Shown here: positions 30,861 to 39,135 of the stretch, in pieces
Layout of the letters: each line of letters opens with the position of its first letter
Position numbering within the stretch: the stretch's first letter is position 1
Source: JAAYGT01 sp050252075
Lineage (GTDB): Bacteria; Pseudomonadota; Gammaproteobacteria; Burkholderiales; Burkholderiaceae_B
DNA length: 40,350 nucleotides
Reading direction: 5' to 3'
NCBI GenBank assembly: GCA_050252075.1
Contig: JBFWLP010000018.1
Coordinates: 1 to 40,350, forward strand
Notes under the pieces: model-generated
Database searches by the model: none
Told to the model about the DNA's origin: nothing
What the model saw: the letters and a program-made list of their open reading frames with translations, nothing else
Position numbers and translations under genes: made by a program

Positions 30861-32636
30861 GTGACTGCTGTCAAGAAATCCTTACCGCGCCGCCAGTTCG
30901 ATGTGGTGGTCGTTGGCGCCGGCGGTGCCGGCATGCGTTGCTCCCTGCAACTGGCCCAGGCCGGGTTGTCGGTTGCCGTATTGTCCAAAGTGTTTCCCAC
31001 CCGCTCGCACACTGTTGCGGCGCAGGGGGGGGTCAGCGCCTCGCTGGGCAACATGAGCGAAGACAACTGGTATTGGCATATGTACGATACCGTCAAGGGA
31101 TCCGACTGGCTGGGTGACCAGGACGCCATCGAATTCATGTGCCGCGAAGCGCCCAATGCCGTGTACGAAATGGAACATTTCGGCATGCCCTTCGACCGCA
31201 ACCCCGACGGCACCATTTATCAGCGTCCCTTCGGCGGCCACACCGCCAATTTCGGCGAGAAGCCGGTTCAGCGTGCCTGTGCCGCCGCCGACCGTACCGG
31301 CCACGCCATGCTGCACACCCTGTATCAGCGCAACGTTGCCGCCCGCACCCAGTTCTTCGTTGAATGGATGGCCCTCGATTTGCTGCGCAACGATGACGGC
31401 GACGTCGTGGGTGTTACCGCACTGGAAATGGAAACCGGCGAAATCTACATTCTGGAAGCCAAGCAAACGGTTCTGGCCACCGGTGGCGCCGGCCGTATCT
31501 GGGCCGCGTCCACCAATGCCTTCATCAATACCGGCGACGGCATGGGCATGGCCGCACGCGCAGGCATTCCGCTGCAAGATATGGAGTTCTGGCAATTCCA
31601 CCCCACGGGCGTAGCCGGTGCCGGCGTGCTCATTACCGAAGGCGTTCGCGGTGAAGGCGGCATTCTGCTGAACAAAGATGGCGAGCGTTTCATGGAACGC
31701 TATGCCCCCACACTGAAAGATCTGGCTCCGCGCGACTTCGTTTCCCGCTCGATGGACCAGGAAATCAAGGAAGGCCGGGGTTGCGGCGACGGCAGCTACG
31801 TGGTGCTCAAGCTCGATCACCTGGGTGCCGAAACCATCCAGAAGCGTTTGCCGTCCATTCGCGAAATTGCGATCAAGTTCGCCAATGTGGATCCCATTAA
31901 AGATCCCATTCCCGTGGTCCCCACCATCCATTACCAGATGGGCGGTATCCCCACCAATATTTACGGCCAGGTCGTGTTGTCGCGCAACGGCGAGTCGCAG
32001 ATCGTCAATGGTCTGTATGCCATTGGTGAATGCGCCGCAACGTCGGTGCATGGTGCGAACCGTCTGGGTACCAATTCGCTGCTCGACCTTATTGTGTTTG
32101 GCCGCTCGGCGGGCAACCACATTGTTTCGGTACATCCCGAGCGCCAGAAATCCCACCTGTCCGTGCCCCAGGCGTCGCTCGAAAAGTCGCTCGATCGCGT
32201 CAACGCGCTCGAAACACGGACGTCGGGCGAAAAAACCCAGGATGTCGGCAACGCCATTCGCATGTCCATGCAGTATCACTGCGGTGTTTTCCGCACCCTC
32301 GATCTGCTGAACAAGGGTGTCGATTCCATCGAGGGCCTGGCCGAGCAGGCAAAGAATATCTACTTCAAAGACAAGTCCAAGGTGTTCAATACGGCCCGCA
32401 TCGAGGCGCTGGAACTGGAAAACATGATCGAGGTGGCTCGTGCCACCATCAAGTCGGCCGCTAACCGTACCGAAAGCCGCGGCGCGCATGCCTTGTCCGA
32501 TCACCCCGAGCGCGACGACGACAACTGGTTGCGCCACACCCTGTGGTATTCGGAAGGCAGCCGTCTGGAGTACAAGCCGGTGCAAATGAAGCCGCTTACC
32601 GTGGAAAGCTTCCCGCCCAAGGCGCGTACCTTCTAA
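30861..32636 (+). CDS. sdhA: Succinate dehydrogenase flavoprotein subunit
   Basis: A 591-residue FAD subunit that oxidises succinate to fumarate on the cytoplasmic face of the membrane. The dinucleotide fold VVGAGGAGMR (about 18-27), covalent FAD attachment site RSHTVAAQGG with His50, and substrate-site segments (HPTGV, then HGANRLGTNSLLDL) are intact. The C-terminal part ends with HTLWY and the usual PVQMKPLTVESFPPKARTF tail. The start is a GTG at 30861 with a ggag site upstream, three bases after the sdhD stop. The covalent flavin would be installed with the help of SdhE, encoded 750 bp downstream. Confidence 0.98.
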   Translation: MTAVKKSLPRRQFDVVVVGAGGAGMRCSLQLAQAGLSVAVLSKVFPTRSHTVAAQGGVSASLGNMSEDNWYWHMYDTVKGSDWLGDQDAIEFMCREAPNAVYEMEHFGMPFDRNPDGTIYQRPFGGHTANFGEKPVQRACAAADRTGHAMLHTLYQRNVAARTQFFVEWMALDLLRNDDGDVVGVTALEMETGEIYILEAKQTVLATGGAGRIWAASTNAFINTGDGMGMAARAGIPLQDMEFWQFHPTGVAGAGVLITEGVRGEGGILLNKDGERFMERYAPTLKDLAPRDFVSRSMDQEIKEGRGCGDGSYVVLKLDHLGAETIQKRLPSIREIAIKFANVDPIKDPIPVVPTIHYQMGGIPTNIYGQVVLSRNGESQIVNGLYAIGECAATSVHGANRLGTNSLLDLIVFGRSAGNHIVSVHPERQKSHLSVPQASLEKSLDRVNALETRTSGEKTQDVGNAIRMSMQYHCGVFRTLDLLNKGVDSIEGLAEQAKNIYFKDKSKVFNTARIEALELENMIEVARATIKSAANRTESRGAHALSDHPERDDDNWLRHTLWYSEGSRLEYKPVQMKPLTVESFPPKARTF

Positions 32637-32656
32637 GTTGATCAGGACACATTGAA

Positions 32657-33373
32657 ATGAGCGAAAAACGTATCGTTAAGTTTGAGATCTACCGCTACGA
32701 TCCTGACAAGGACGAGCGCCCCTACATGCAGAAACTGGAAGTGGAGCTTCAGCCCACCGACAAAATGCTGCTCGATGCACTGGTGCGCATCAAGAACGAT
32801 GTCGACGACAGTCTGGCCATTCGCCGTTCCTGCCGCGAAGGGGTGTGCGGCTCCGATGCCATGAATATCAATGGCAAGAACGGCCTGGCTTGCACCACCA
32901 ACCTGCGCGAGCTCAAAGAGCCTATCGTGTTGCGTCCGTTGCCCGGCTTGCCGGTGGTGCGTGACCTGATCGTTGACATGACCAACTTCTTCGATCAGTA
33001 CCATTCGATCAAGCCTTACCTGATCAACGACACCCCACCCCCCGAGCGCGAACGCTTGCAAACACCAGAGGCCCGCGAGGAACTCAACGGTTTGTACGAG
33101 TGCATCCTGTGCGCCTGCTGCTCGACGTCCTGTCCGTCATTCTGGTGGAACCCCGACAAATTCGTGGGCCCGGCCGGGTTGCTGCAGGCCTATCGTTTCA
33201 TTGCCGACAGCCGTGACGATGCCACCGGTGAGCGCCTGGACAATCTGGAGGATCCCTACCGTTTGTTCCGTTGCCACACCATCATGAATTGCGCCGATGT
33301 TTGTCCGAAAGGCCTGAATCCGTCGCATGCCATTGGCAAGATCAAAGAAATGCTGGTGCGTCGAAGCATTTAA
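32657..33373 (+). CDS. sdhB: Succinate dehydrogenase iron-sulfur subunit
   Basis: A 238-residue subunit carrying the electron path from FAD to quinone. The N-terminal ferredoxin domain has the [2Fe-2S] motif SCREGVCGSDAMNINGKNG with a further Cys shortly after. The C-terminal domain has CILCACCSTSCPSFWW and CHTIMNCADVCPKGLNP for the [4Fe-4S] and [3Fe-4S] clusters. Length and motif spacing are standard. It lies 20 bp after sdhA. Confidence 0.97.
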   Translation: MSEKRIVKFEIYRYDPDKDERPYMQKLEVELQPTDKMLLDALVRIKNDVDDSLAIRRSCREGVCGSDAMNINGKNGLACTTNLRELKEPIVLRPLPGLPVVRDLIVDMTNFFDQYHSIKPYLINDTPPPERERLQTPEAREELNGLYECILCACCSTSCPSFWWNPDKFVGPAGLLQAYRFIADSRDDATGERLDNLEDPYRLFRCHTIMNCADVCPKGLNPSHAIGKIKEMLVRRSI

Positions 33374-33388
33374 CGCATCCGGCCTTTC

Positions 33389-33649
33389 ATGAGCAAACTA
33401 TCCGAGCTTGAGCGTGCCCGCCTGCGTTGGCGGGCACGACGGGGACTACTCGAAAACGATTTGATAATCACCCGGTTTCTGGATCGGTTCGAGTCTGAGT
33501 TAACCGATGTTGATGTTGCTGCCTTGTCTCTGCTTTTCGAGATGAGCGATAACGAACTTCTGGACGTGCTGCTGGCTCGCACCGAACTGTCCGGCGTGTA
33601 CGACACGCCGGACACCAGACGGTTGGTGGCACAAATGCAGAAGCTGTAA
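33389..33649 (+). CDS. sdhE: SDH flavinylation/assembly factor SdhE
   Basis: An 86-residue helical protein of the SdhE/SDHAF2 family that binds SdhA and promotes covalent FAD attachment. The essential RGxxE motif is present as RRGLLENDLIITRF near residues 17-30. The second half carries the conserved ALSLLFEMSDNELLDVLL. It lies between sdhB (15-bp gap) and gltA (18-bp gap), so it is made together with its client SdhA. Confidence 0.95.
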   Translation: MSKLSELERARLRWRARRGLLENDLIITRFLDRFESELTDVDVAALSLLFEMSDNELLDVLLARTELSGVYDTPDTRRLVAQMQKL

Positions 33650-33667
33650 TTTTTAAGGAAGATTGTG

Positions 33668-34975
33668 ATGCAATTGTCAGACAAGAAAGCCACACTGTCG
33701 TTTTCAGACGGCAGCCCTTCGATCGAATTCCCCGTTTACCAGGGCACGGTGGGCCCTGACGTCGTCGATATTCGCAAGCTGTATGGTCAAAGCGGCATGT
33801 TCACGTACGACCCGGGCTTTCTGTCGACGGCATCGTGCGAGTCGGGTATTACCTACATCGACGGCGACAAAGGCCAGCTGCTCTATCGCGGCTACCCCAT
33901 CGACCAGCTCGCCGTCAGCTGCGATTTTCTGGATATCTGCTACCTGATCCTGAACGGCGAGCTGCCCAATGGCCAGGAGAAAGCCGATTTTGATTCGCTG
34001 GTCACCCACCACACCATGGTGAACGAGCAGTTGCACTTCTTCCTGCGCGGTTTCCGGCGCGATGCCCACCCCATGGCGGTGCTCACAGGGTTGGTCGGTG
34101 CGCTTTCCGCCTTCTACCACGATTCAACCGACATCACCAACCCGCATCACCGTCACGTGTCGGCCATTCGTTTGATCGCGAAGATGCCCACACTGGTGGC
34201 AATGGCGTACAAATACTCCCAGGGCCAGCCGTTCATCTATCCCCGCAACGACCTGTCCTATACAGGCAACTTCCTGCGCATGATGTTCGCCACGCCCTGC
34301 GAGGAATATCAGGTGAATGAAGTGGTCGAGCGTGCACTCGATCGCATTTTCATCCTGCACGCCGATCACGAGCAGAACGCCTCCACATCCACCGTCCGTC
34401 TTTGTGGTTCGTCGGGCACCAATCCGTTCGCCGCCATTGCGGCCGGCGTCGGCTGCCTGTGGGGTCCGGCGCACGGCGGCGCCAACGAGGCCTGCCTGCA
34501 AATGCTTGAAGAGATCCAGGCCAACGGCGGCATCGCCAAAGTCGGCGAGTTCATGGAGAAAGTCAAGGACAAGAGCTCGGGCGTGCGTTTGATGGGCTTT
34601 GGCCATCGCGTGTATAAAAACTACGATCCGCGAGCCAAGCTCATGCAGGAAACCTGCAAGGAAGTGCTGTCCGCCCTGGGTCTGGAAAATGACCCGCTGT
34701 TCAAGCTGGCCATGGAGCTGGAGCGCATTGCGCTGGAAGATCCGTACTTTGTCGATCGCAAGCTGTACCCCAATGTCGATTTCTACTCCGGCATCGTGCA
34801 GCGCGCCATTGGCATCCCCACGTCGCTGTTCACCGCTATTTTCGCGCTGGCCCGCACCGTGGGCTGGATCGCGCAGTGGAATGAAATGCTGTCCGACCCC
34901 GATTACAAGATCGGCCGTCCCCGTCAGCTTTACACGGGTGCGCAGGAGCGCGACGTACCCAAGGCACGGGGCTGA
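33668..34975 (+). CDS. gltA: Citrate synthase (hexameric, type II)
   Basis: A 435-residue citrate synthase that condenses acetyl-CoA with oxaloacetate; this length and the N-terminal beta domain are typical of the NADH-inhibited hexameric enzymes. Motifs are HADHEQNASTSTVR, GPAHGGANEA, GFGHRVYKNYDPRA and DFYSGIVQRAIGIPTSLFTAIF, which hold the catalytic His, His and Asp. ATG 33668 is preferred over the adjacent GTG 33665; aggaag lies upstream. It closes the sdhCDABE-gltA operon and is followed by a hairpin. Confidence 0.97.
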   Translation: MQLSDKKATLSFSDGSPSIEFPVYQGTVGPDVVDIRKLYGQSGMFTYDPGFLSTASCESGITYIDGDKGQLLYRGYPIDQLAVSCDFLDICYLILNGELPNGQEKADFDSLVTHHTMVNEQLHFFLRGFRRDAHPMAVLTGLVGALSAFYHDSTDITNPHHRHVSAIRLIAKMPTLVAMAYKYSQGQPFIYPRNDLSYTGNFLRMMFATPCEEYQVNEVVERALDRIFILHADHEQNASTSTVRLCGSSGTNPFAAIAAGVGCLWGPAHGGANEACLQMLEEIQANGGIAKVGEFMEKVKDKSSGVRLMGFGHRVYKNYDPRAKLMQETCKEVLSALGLENDPLFKLAMELERIALEDPYFVDRKLYPNVDFYSGIVQRAIGIPTSLFTAIFALARTVGWIAQWNEMLSDPDYKIGRPRQLYTGAQERDVPKARG

Positions 34976-34989
34976 TCGCTCCATGCCTG

Positions 34990-35014
34990 CCCGGGCGGCG
35001 ATTGCCGTCCCGGG
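34990..35014. terminator. Hairpin between convergent gltA and EamA genes
   Basis: Arms 34990-34999 and 35104-less by 90 positions, that is 35004-35014, pair with one bulged T around the loop gatt. A short pyrimidine run (tcttat) follows on the plus strand. The position between two convergent stop codons supports a terminator role, although the T-tract is poor. Confidence 0.5.
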
Positions 35015-35016
35015 TC

Positions 35017-35994
35017 TTATCTGCGCGCGTTGGTCGCCATTTTCCGGCTGGCCAGCACGGTGGCGATAATGGCCAGCGCAAAGCCCACGGTTTGAAGGGT
35101 AAGCGGTTCGTGCGTGAGTGGCACGGCGAATACGATGGCAATAAACGGCTGCAGCAACTGCACCTGGCTGACACGCAGGGTGCCTCCCAGCACCAACCCG
35201 CGATACCATGCGAAAAAGCCCAGCCACATGGAAAACACGGCTACGTAGCCCAGACTGGCCCAGGCGACCCAGTGGGCGGGTTGCTCGGGCCACGTAAGTG
35301 CCGTACCCACCAGGCTCACCGGCAGATTCACCACCAGCACCCAGCAAATGGCAATGGGCGCCGATAATCGGGCACTGACCTGGGCGCCGGCCACATAGCC
35401 CACGGCAGTGGACAAAATGGCGAACAAAAGAAAGATGTCGGCGGTGGACACTTTGCCTTCACCTTGCAGCAGGGCAAACCACACCACCAGCCCAAAGCCC
35501 AGCAGCGCGCAACACCAGAACCCCGCCGAAGGGCGCTGACGCATCCACAACGCCCCGACAACGGCCGTGGCCAGAGGGATCAGGCCGCTGATGACGGCGG
35601 CGTGCGACGCATTGGTATAGCGCAGTGCCAGACCTAAAAATAACGGAAAGCCGATGGCGGTGCCCAGCGCCGACACGACCAGTGGCGCCCACAGGGCCTT
35701 GGGAGGCGCGCCGGCGGCTTTCCAGCGCAGGTACAGTACGCTCAGCAACCCGGCAATGGCGGCGCGCGCCATGGTGACAAATACCGGCGGCAACTGGGGG
35801 GCGTCGGCCGGACCGACGGCCAGCCGGGTAATGGGCAGGGTGGCTGCAAAAATGACAACACCGATGAATCCCAGCCACAAACCGCGGGCTTCATCGGAAA
35901 GTCCGGAAAACAAGGGTGTCACGTTGGCGTTACCTTCTTCGGGGATGATTGTGTTCTGTTTCGTGCCGATCGACAAAAGACCATAGAGTGGCAT
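35017..35994 (-). CDS. EamA-family (DMT) transporter
   Basis: A 325-residue inner-membrane protein with about ten membrane spans in two EamA repeats (about 38-150 and 170-318), typical of drug/metabolite exporters such as RhtA- or YdcZ-like carriers. The repeat ends are visible in TNASHAAVISGLIPLATAVVGALWMRQRPS and in LRVSQVQLLQPFIAIVFAVPLTHEPLT. The substrate cannot be told from the sequence. ATG 35994 is preceded by aggtg 5 bp away; a start nearer residue 25 would give a more usual N terminus. It is convergent with gltA and divergent from the HD-GYP gene. Confidence 0.9.
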   Translation of the reverse strand: MPLYGLLSIGTKQNTIIPEEGNANVTPLFSGLSDEARGLWLGFIGVVIFAATLPITRLAVGPADAPQLPPVFVTMARAAIAGLLSVLYLRWKAAGAPPKALWAPLVVSALGTAIGFPLFLGLALRYTNASHAAVISGLIPLATAVVGALWMRQRPSAGFWCCALLGFGLVVWFALLQGEGKVSTADIFLLFAILSTAVGYVAGAQVSARLSAPIAICWVLVVNLPVSLVGTALTWPEQPAHWVAWASLGYVAVFSMWLGFFAWYRGLVLGGTLRVSQVQLLQPFIAIVFAVPLTHEPLTLQTVGFALAIIATVLASRKMATNARR

Positions 35995-36167
35995 AGTACA
36001 CCTGCTTGCGCAGGGGCCTTCAGTATTGGCAGGTTCAGGGAAAACAAGAAGGAAAAGTATTGCGTCCGGTGCCCCATTTCGTGATACTTTTTGAACTTCC
36101 TTGTGTAAGGCATGGCGCCGTCAAGGCAACGTGCGTCGTTCGTTGTTTGTCCTTTTAAGGCAAAGTC

Positions 36168-39119
36168 GTGGACACATCTACCAGCAGCTCCCCTTCGGCG
36201 CCATCCCGTAATCCCGGGGCCCGCGCATCCCGATGGCAGCGCTCCATACCGCTGCCAGTCCTTACCGGGGCGGTGGTGGTGGCAAGCATGCTGGTGCTGG
36301 CGGCGGTGTTAATGTGGCAAGGGTCGCAAGCGGCGCGCGCATCGCTGCTGTCGGCGGCGTTTGCCAGTGCCCGCGACATGTCGGTCATTATCAACGAAAA
36401 AACCCAGCGCATTCTGTCCCCGGCCGAGGCCACATTAAGGCAGCTGTCGCTCGACCCCCTGGGCGGTTATGACACCCTGGAAGAGCGCCTTGAGCGTTTG
36501 CGTGTATTAACCCAGGTGCTGGTCTACGGCGAGCTGGTGTCGGCTGTTTATATAGGGTATGCCGACGGCGACTTCCTGCTGGTTCGTCCTTTGGATGACG
36601 CGGCGGTTGCGCGGCAGTTCGATCCCCCGGCGGGCGCACTGTTTCTGGTGCAGTCCATCATGCGCCAACCCAACGGCGATCAAGTGGGCGAATGGCTGTT
36701 CTACAACAGCGACCTGAAGCTTCTTGACCGCCGCGCCATGCCCGGCTACCAGTTCGACCCGCGCACGCGCCCGTGGTACCAGTCGGCCCGCGTGCCCGGG
36801 CGGCAAACGCTTACCGCGCCTTATATCTTTTTCACCTCGCAGCAAATCGGCCTGTCGCTCAGCCAACCCAGCGATGTCGGCCACGCCATATTGGGGGTTG
36901 ACCTGGCGTTGTCCGATCTGGGGGCAGAAATGGGCGATCTGCATCGCACGGCCCACAGTGAAATCGCACTGGTCGATGATCTTGGGCGAGTCATTGCCTA
37001 TAAGGACTATTCACGCGCCCTGGTGCGCGACGGCAGCACCCTGCATTTCCAGAGCCTGGCCGGTTTGAATGTGCCTGCACTGCTGGCGTTGAACGAGCGG
37101 GCGGTCTCGCAGAACACACCGGTGTCGTTCACTGTGCAGGGGCAGGACTGGTTCGGCGTTCGCATGCCGCTGCACAGTCTGCCTGACAAGAGTCTGCAAA
37201 TTTTGTTGGCCGTCCCCGATGCCGACCTGCTGGCGGCGGTGCGGCAAACCCTCAAAACACAATCGTTCTGGACACTGGGCCTGATTGCGCTGCTACTACC
37301 TTTTGGCTGGCTGGCGGGGCGTCAGGTGGGGGTGAGCTTGTCCCGTATTACGCGCCAGGCCCAGCAGCTTACGCGCTTTGATTTTTCCCAGCATCAGGCC
37401 TCGTCCAGCATGGTGCGTGAAGTCAAGGAACTCGATGCCGTGTTCGGCAACATGTGCGTCACCATGCAGAACTTTTTGCGCACCACCGAAGTGATCAGCT
37501 CCGAACCCCGGCTCGACTCCATGCTGCAAGGGGTGTTGGGCAAGCTGGTGGACACCACGCATTGCTCCGTGGGGGCTGTTTACCTGTTCTCCACGCAATC
37601 GCATCTTTTTGATCTGGCCGCAGTGGCTCACGATTCGTCGTCACGCCACAATGATGACGAATCGCCGTTTGCGGGTCAGTTGCCCGCCAATTTTCTGGAT
37701 GCGCCGACCGAAACCGACGGTGAGCTGATCATGCCGTTGCGGGGGCGGCAGAACGAGATTCTGGGGGTGCTGATACTGCATCATGCCGTCGATGACGAAC
37801 ATCGATCAGAAAACTTCCGGGCGTTTGCCCAGAAACTGTCCGGAGCCTTGTCGGTTTCCCTGGAAACACGCAATCTTTTCGCGGCGCAGCAGCGCCTGCT
37901 GGAAAGCGTCATCCAGTTACTGGCCGACGCCATCGATGCGAAAAGCCCGTACACGGGGGGGCACTGCGAGCGGGTTCCCGAGCTGGCGGAAATGCTGATC
38001 GACAGGCTGAACGATGAGACCACCGGGCCTTACGCCCAGTTCACCATGTCGGATATCGAGCGCTACGAGTTCCGGCTGGGGGCATGGCTGCACGATTGCG
38101 GCAAGGTCACCAGCCCCGAGCACATTATCGACAAGGCTACGAAGCTGGAAACGATCTACAACCGCATTCACGAAATCCGCACCCGGTTCGAGGTGCTGTG
38201 GCGCGATGCCCAGATCCGGGCATTGAAGGATCTTGCCGATGGTAAGGATCCTGACCAGGTATCCCGCGAGCTGGACGACACACAGCTGCAGCTGCGGGAC
38301 GATTTCGCCTTTGTGGCCGCCTGCAATATCGGCTCGGAATCGATGGCCCAGGCAGACATCGAGCGGCTGCATCGCATTGGTACCCAAACCTGGCGCCGCC
38401 ACTTCGATGACCGCCTGGGTTTGTCGGCGGCCGAGCTGCGCCAGTTGCGCGACGTTCCCCTGCAACCGCTGCCGGCTCAGGAATACCTGCTTGCCGACAA
38501 GCCCCAGCACCAGGTGCCGTGGGGCAAGCGGCGCCCGCCGGTGGAAATCAATAACCCGGCGAACCAGTGGGGGTTCGACATGCAGCTTCCGGCGTATGCC
38601 CGGCACCTGGGCGAGCTGTACAACCTGTTGGTGCGCCGCGGAACCCTGACCCCCGAAGACCGCTTCACGATCAACGATCATATTATTCAAACCTACATCA
38701 TGCTTCGCCGGCTGCCCTGGCCCGCACATCTGGCCAATGTGCCCGAAATCGCCGCCACCCACCACGAGCGCATGGATGGCAAAGGGTATCCGCGCCGCCT
38801 GAATGCGTCGCAGCTTACGCTGTCCGACCGGGTGATGGCGCTGGCCGATGTTTTTGAAGCACTGACCGCCGGCGACCGTCCGTACAAGGCCGCCAAAACA
38901 CTCACCGAATCGCTGCGCATCATGATTGCCATGGCGGCCGACGGGCATCTCGATCCCCAATTGCTAAGGTATTTTCTGCGCAGCCGTTTGTGGGAGATTT
39001 TTGCCTTGAAGTTCATGCATCCCGAACAAATCGATCCGGTCGACATCCAGGCGCTGACGCGCGAACTCGACGAGGCAATGTCTTCGCATGCGTCGCACGG
39101 TGCCGGACAGGGCGGGTAG
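36168..39119 (+). CDS. Membrane sensor with Cache, GAF and HD-GYP domains
   Basis: A 983-residue membrane receptor. The order is membrane segment (about 28-50), periplasmic double Cache domain (about 60-360, with RPWYQSAR at 201-208), second membrane segment (about 366-385), a linker, GAF domain (about 440-570) and a C-terminal HD-GYP domain. Metal and signature residues are His599, HDCGK at 642-646, His838, HHERMDGKGYP at 865-875 and Asp893, so c-di-GMP phosphodiesterase activity is likely. His642 and His838 are 196 residues apart instead of about 30, meaning a large insertion (about 660-825) that I do not recognise. The start is GTG 36168 with aagg upstream. A PAS-type histidine kinase gene follows after 16 bp, probably in the same operon. 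Confidence 0.88.
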   Translation: MDTSTSSSPSAPSRNPGARASRWQRSIPLPVLTGAVVVASMLVLAAVLMWQGSQAARASLLSAAFASARDMSVIINEKTQRILSPAEATLRQLSLDPLGGYDTLEERLERLRVLTQVLVYGELVSAVYIGYADGDFLLVRPLDDAAVARQFDPPAGALFLVQSIMRQPNGDQVGEWLFYNSDLKLLDRRAMPGYQFDPRTRPWYQSARVPGRQTLTAPYIFFTSQQIGLSLSQPSDVGHAILGVDLALSDLGAEMGDLHRTAHSEIALVDDLGRVIAYKDYSRALVRDGSTLHFQSLAGLNVPALLALNERAVSQNTPVSFTVQGQDWFGVRMPLHSLPDKSLQILLAVPDADLLAAVRQTLKTQSFWTLGLIALLLPFGWLAGRQVGVSLSRITRQAQQLTRFDFSQHQASSSMVREVKELDAVFGNMCVTMQNFLRTTEVISSEPRLDSMLQGVLGKLVDTTHCSVGAVYLFSTQSHLFDLAAVAHDSSSRHNDDESPFAGQLPANFLDAPTETDGELIMPLRGRQNEILGVLILHHAVDDEHRSENFRAFAQKLSGALSVSLETRNLFAAQQRLLESVIQLLADAIDAKSPYTGGHCERVPELAEMLIDRLNDETTGPYAQFTMSDIERYEFRLGAWLHDCGKVTSPEHIIDKATKLETIYNRIHEIRTRFEVLWRDAQIRALKDLADGKDPDQVSRELDDTQLQLRDDFAFVAACNIGSESMAQADIERLHRIGTQTWRRHFDDRLGLSAAELRQLRDVPLQPLPAQEYLLADKPQHQVPWGKRRPPVEINNPANQWGFDMQLPAYARHLGELYNLLVRRGTLTPEDRFTINDHIIQTYIMLRRLPWPAHLANVPEIAATHHERMDGKGYPRRLNASQLTLSDRVMALADVFEALTAGDRPYKAAKTLTESLRIMIAMAADGHLDPQLLRYFLRSRLWEIFALKFMHPEQIDPVDIQALTRELDEAMSSHASHGAGQGG

Positions 39120-39135
39120 GTGGCAGGGAAGAAAA

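Noticed and set aside
30882..32585. 567-codon open frame on the minus strand opposite sdhA
   Set aside because: It lies wholly antisense to the clearly real sdhA gene and its translation resembles no protein; long antisense frames are expected in GC-rich codons.
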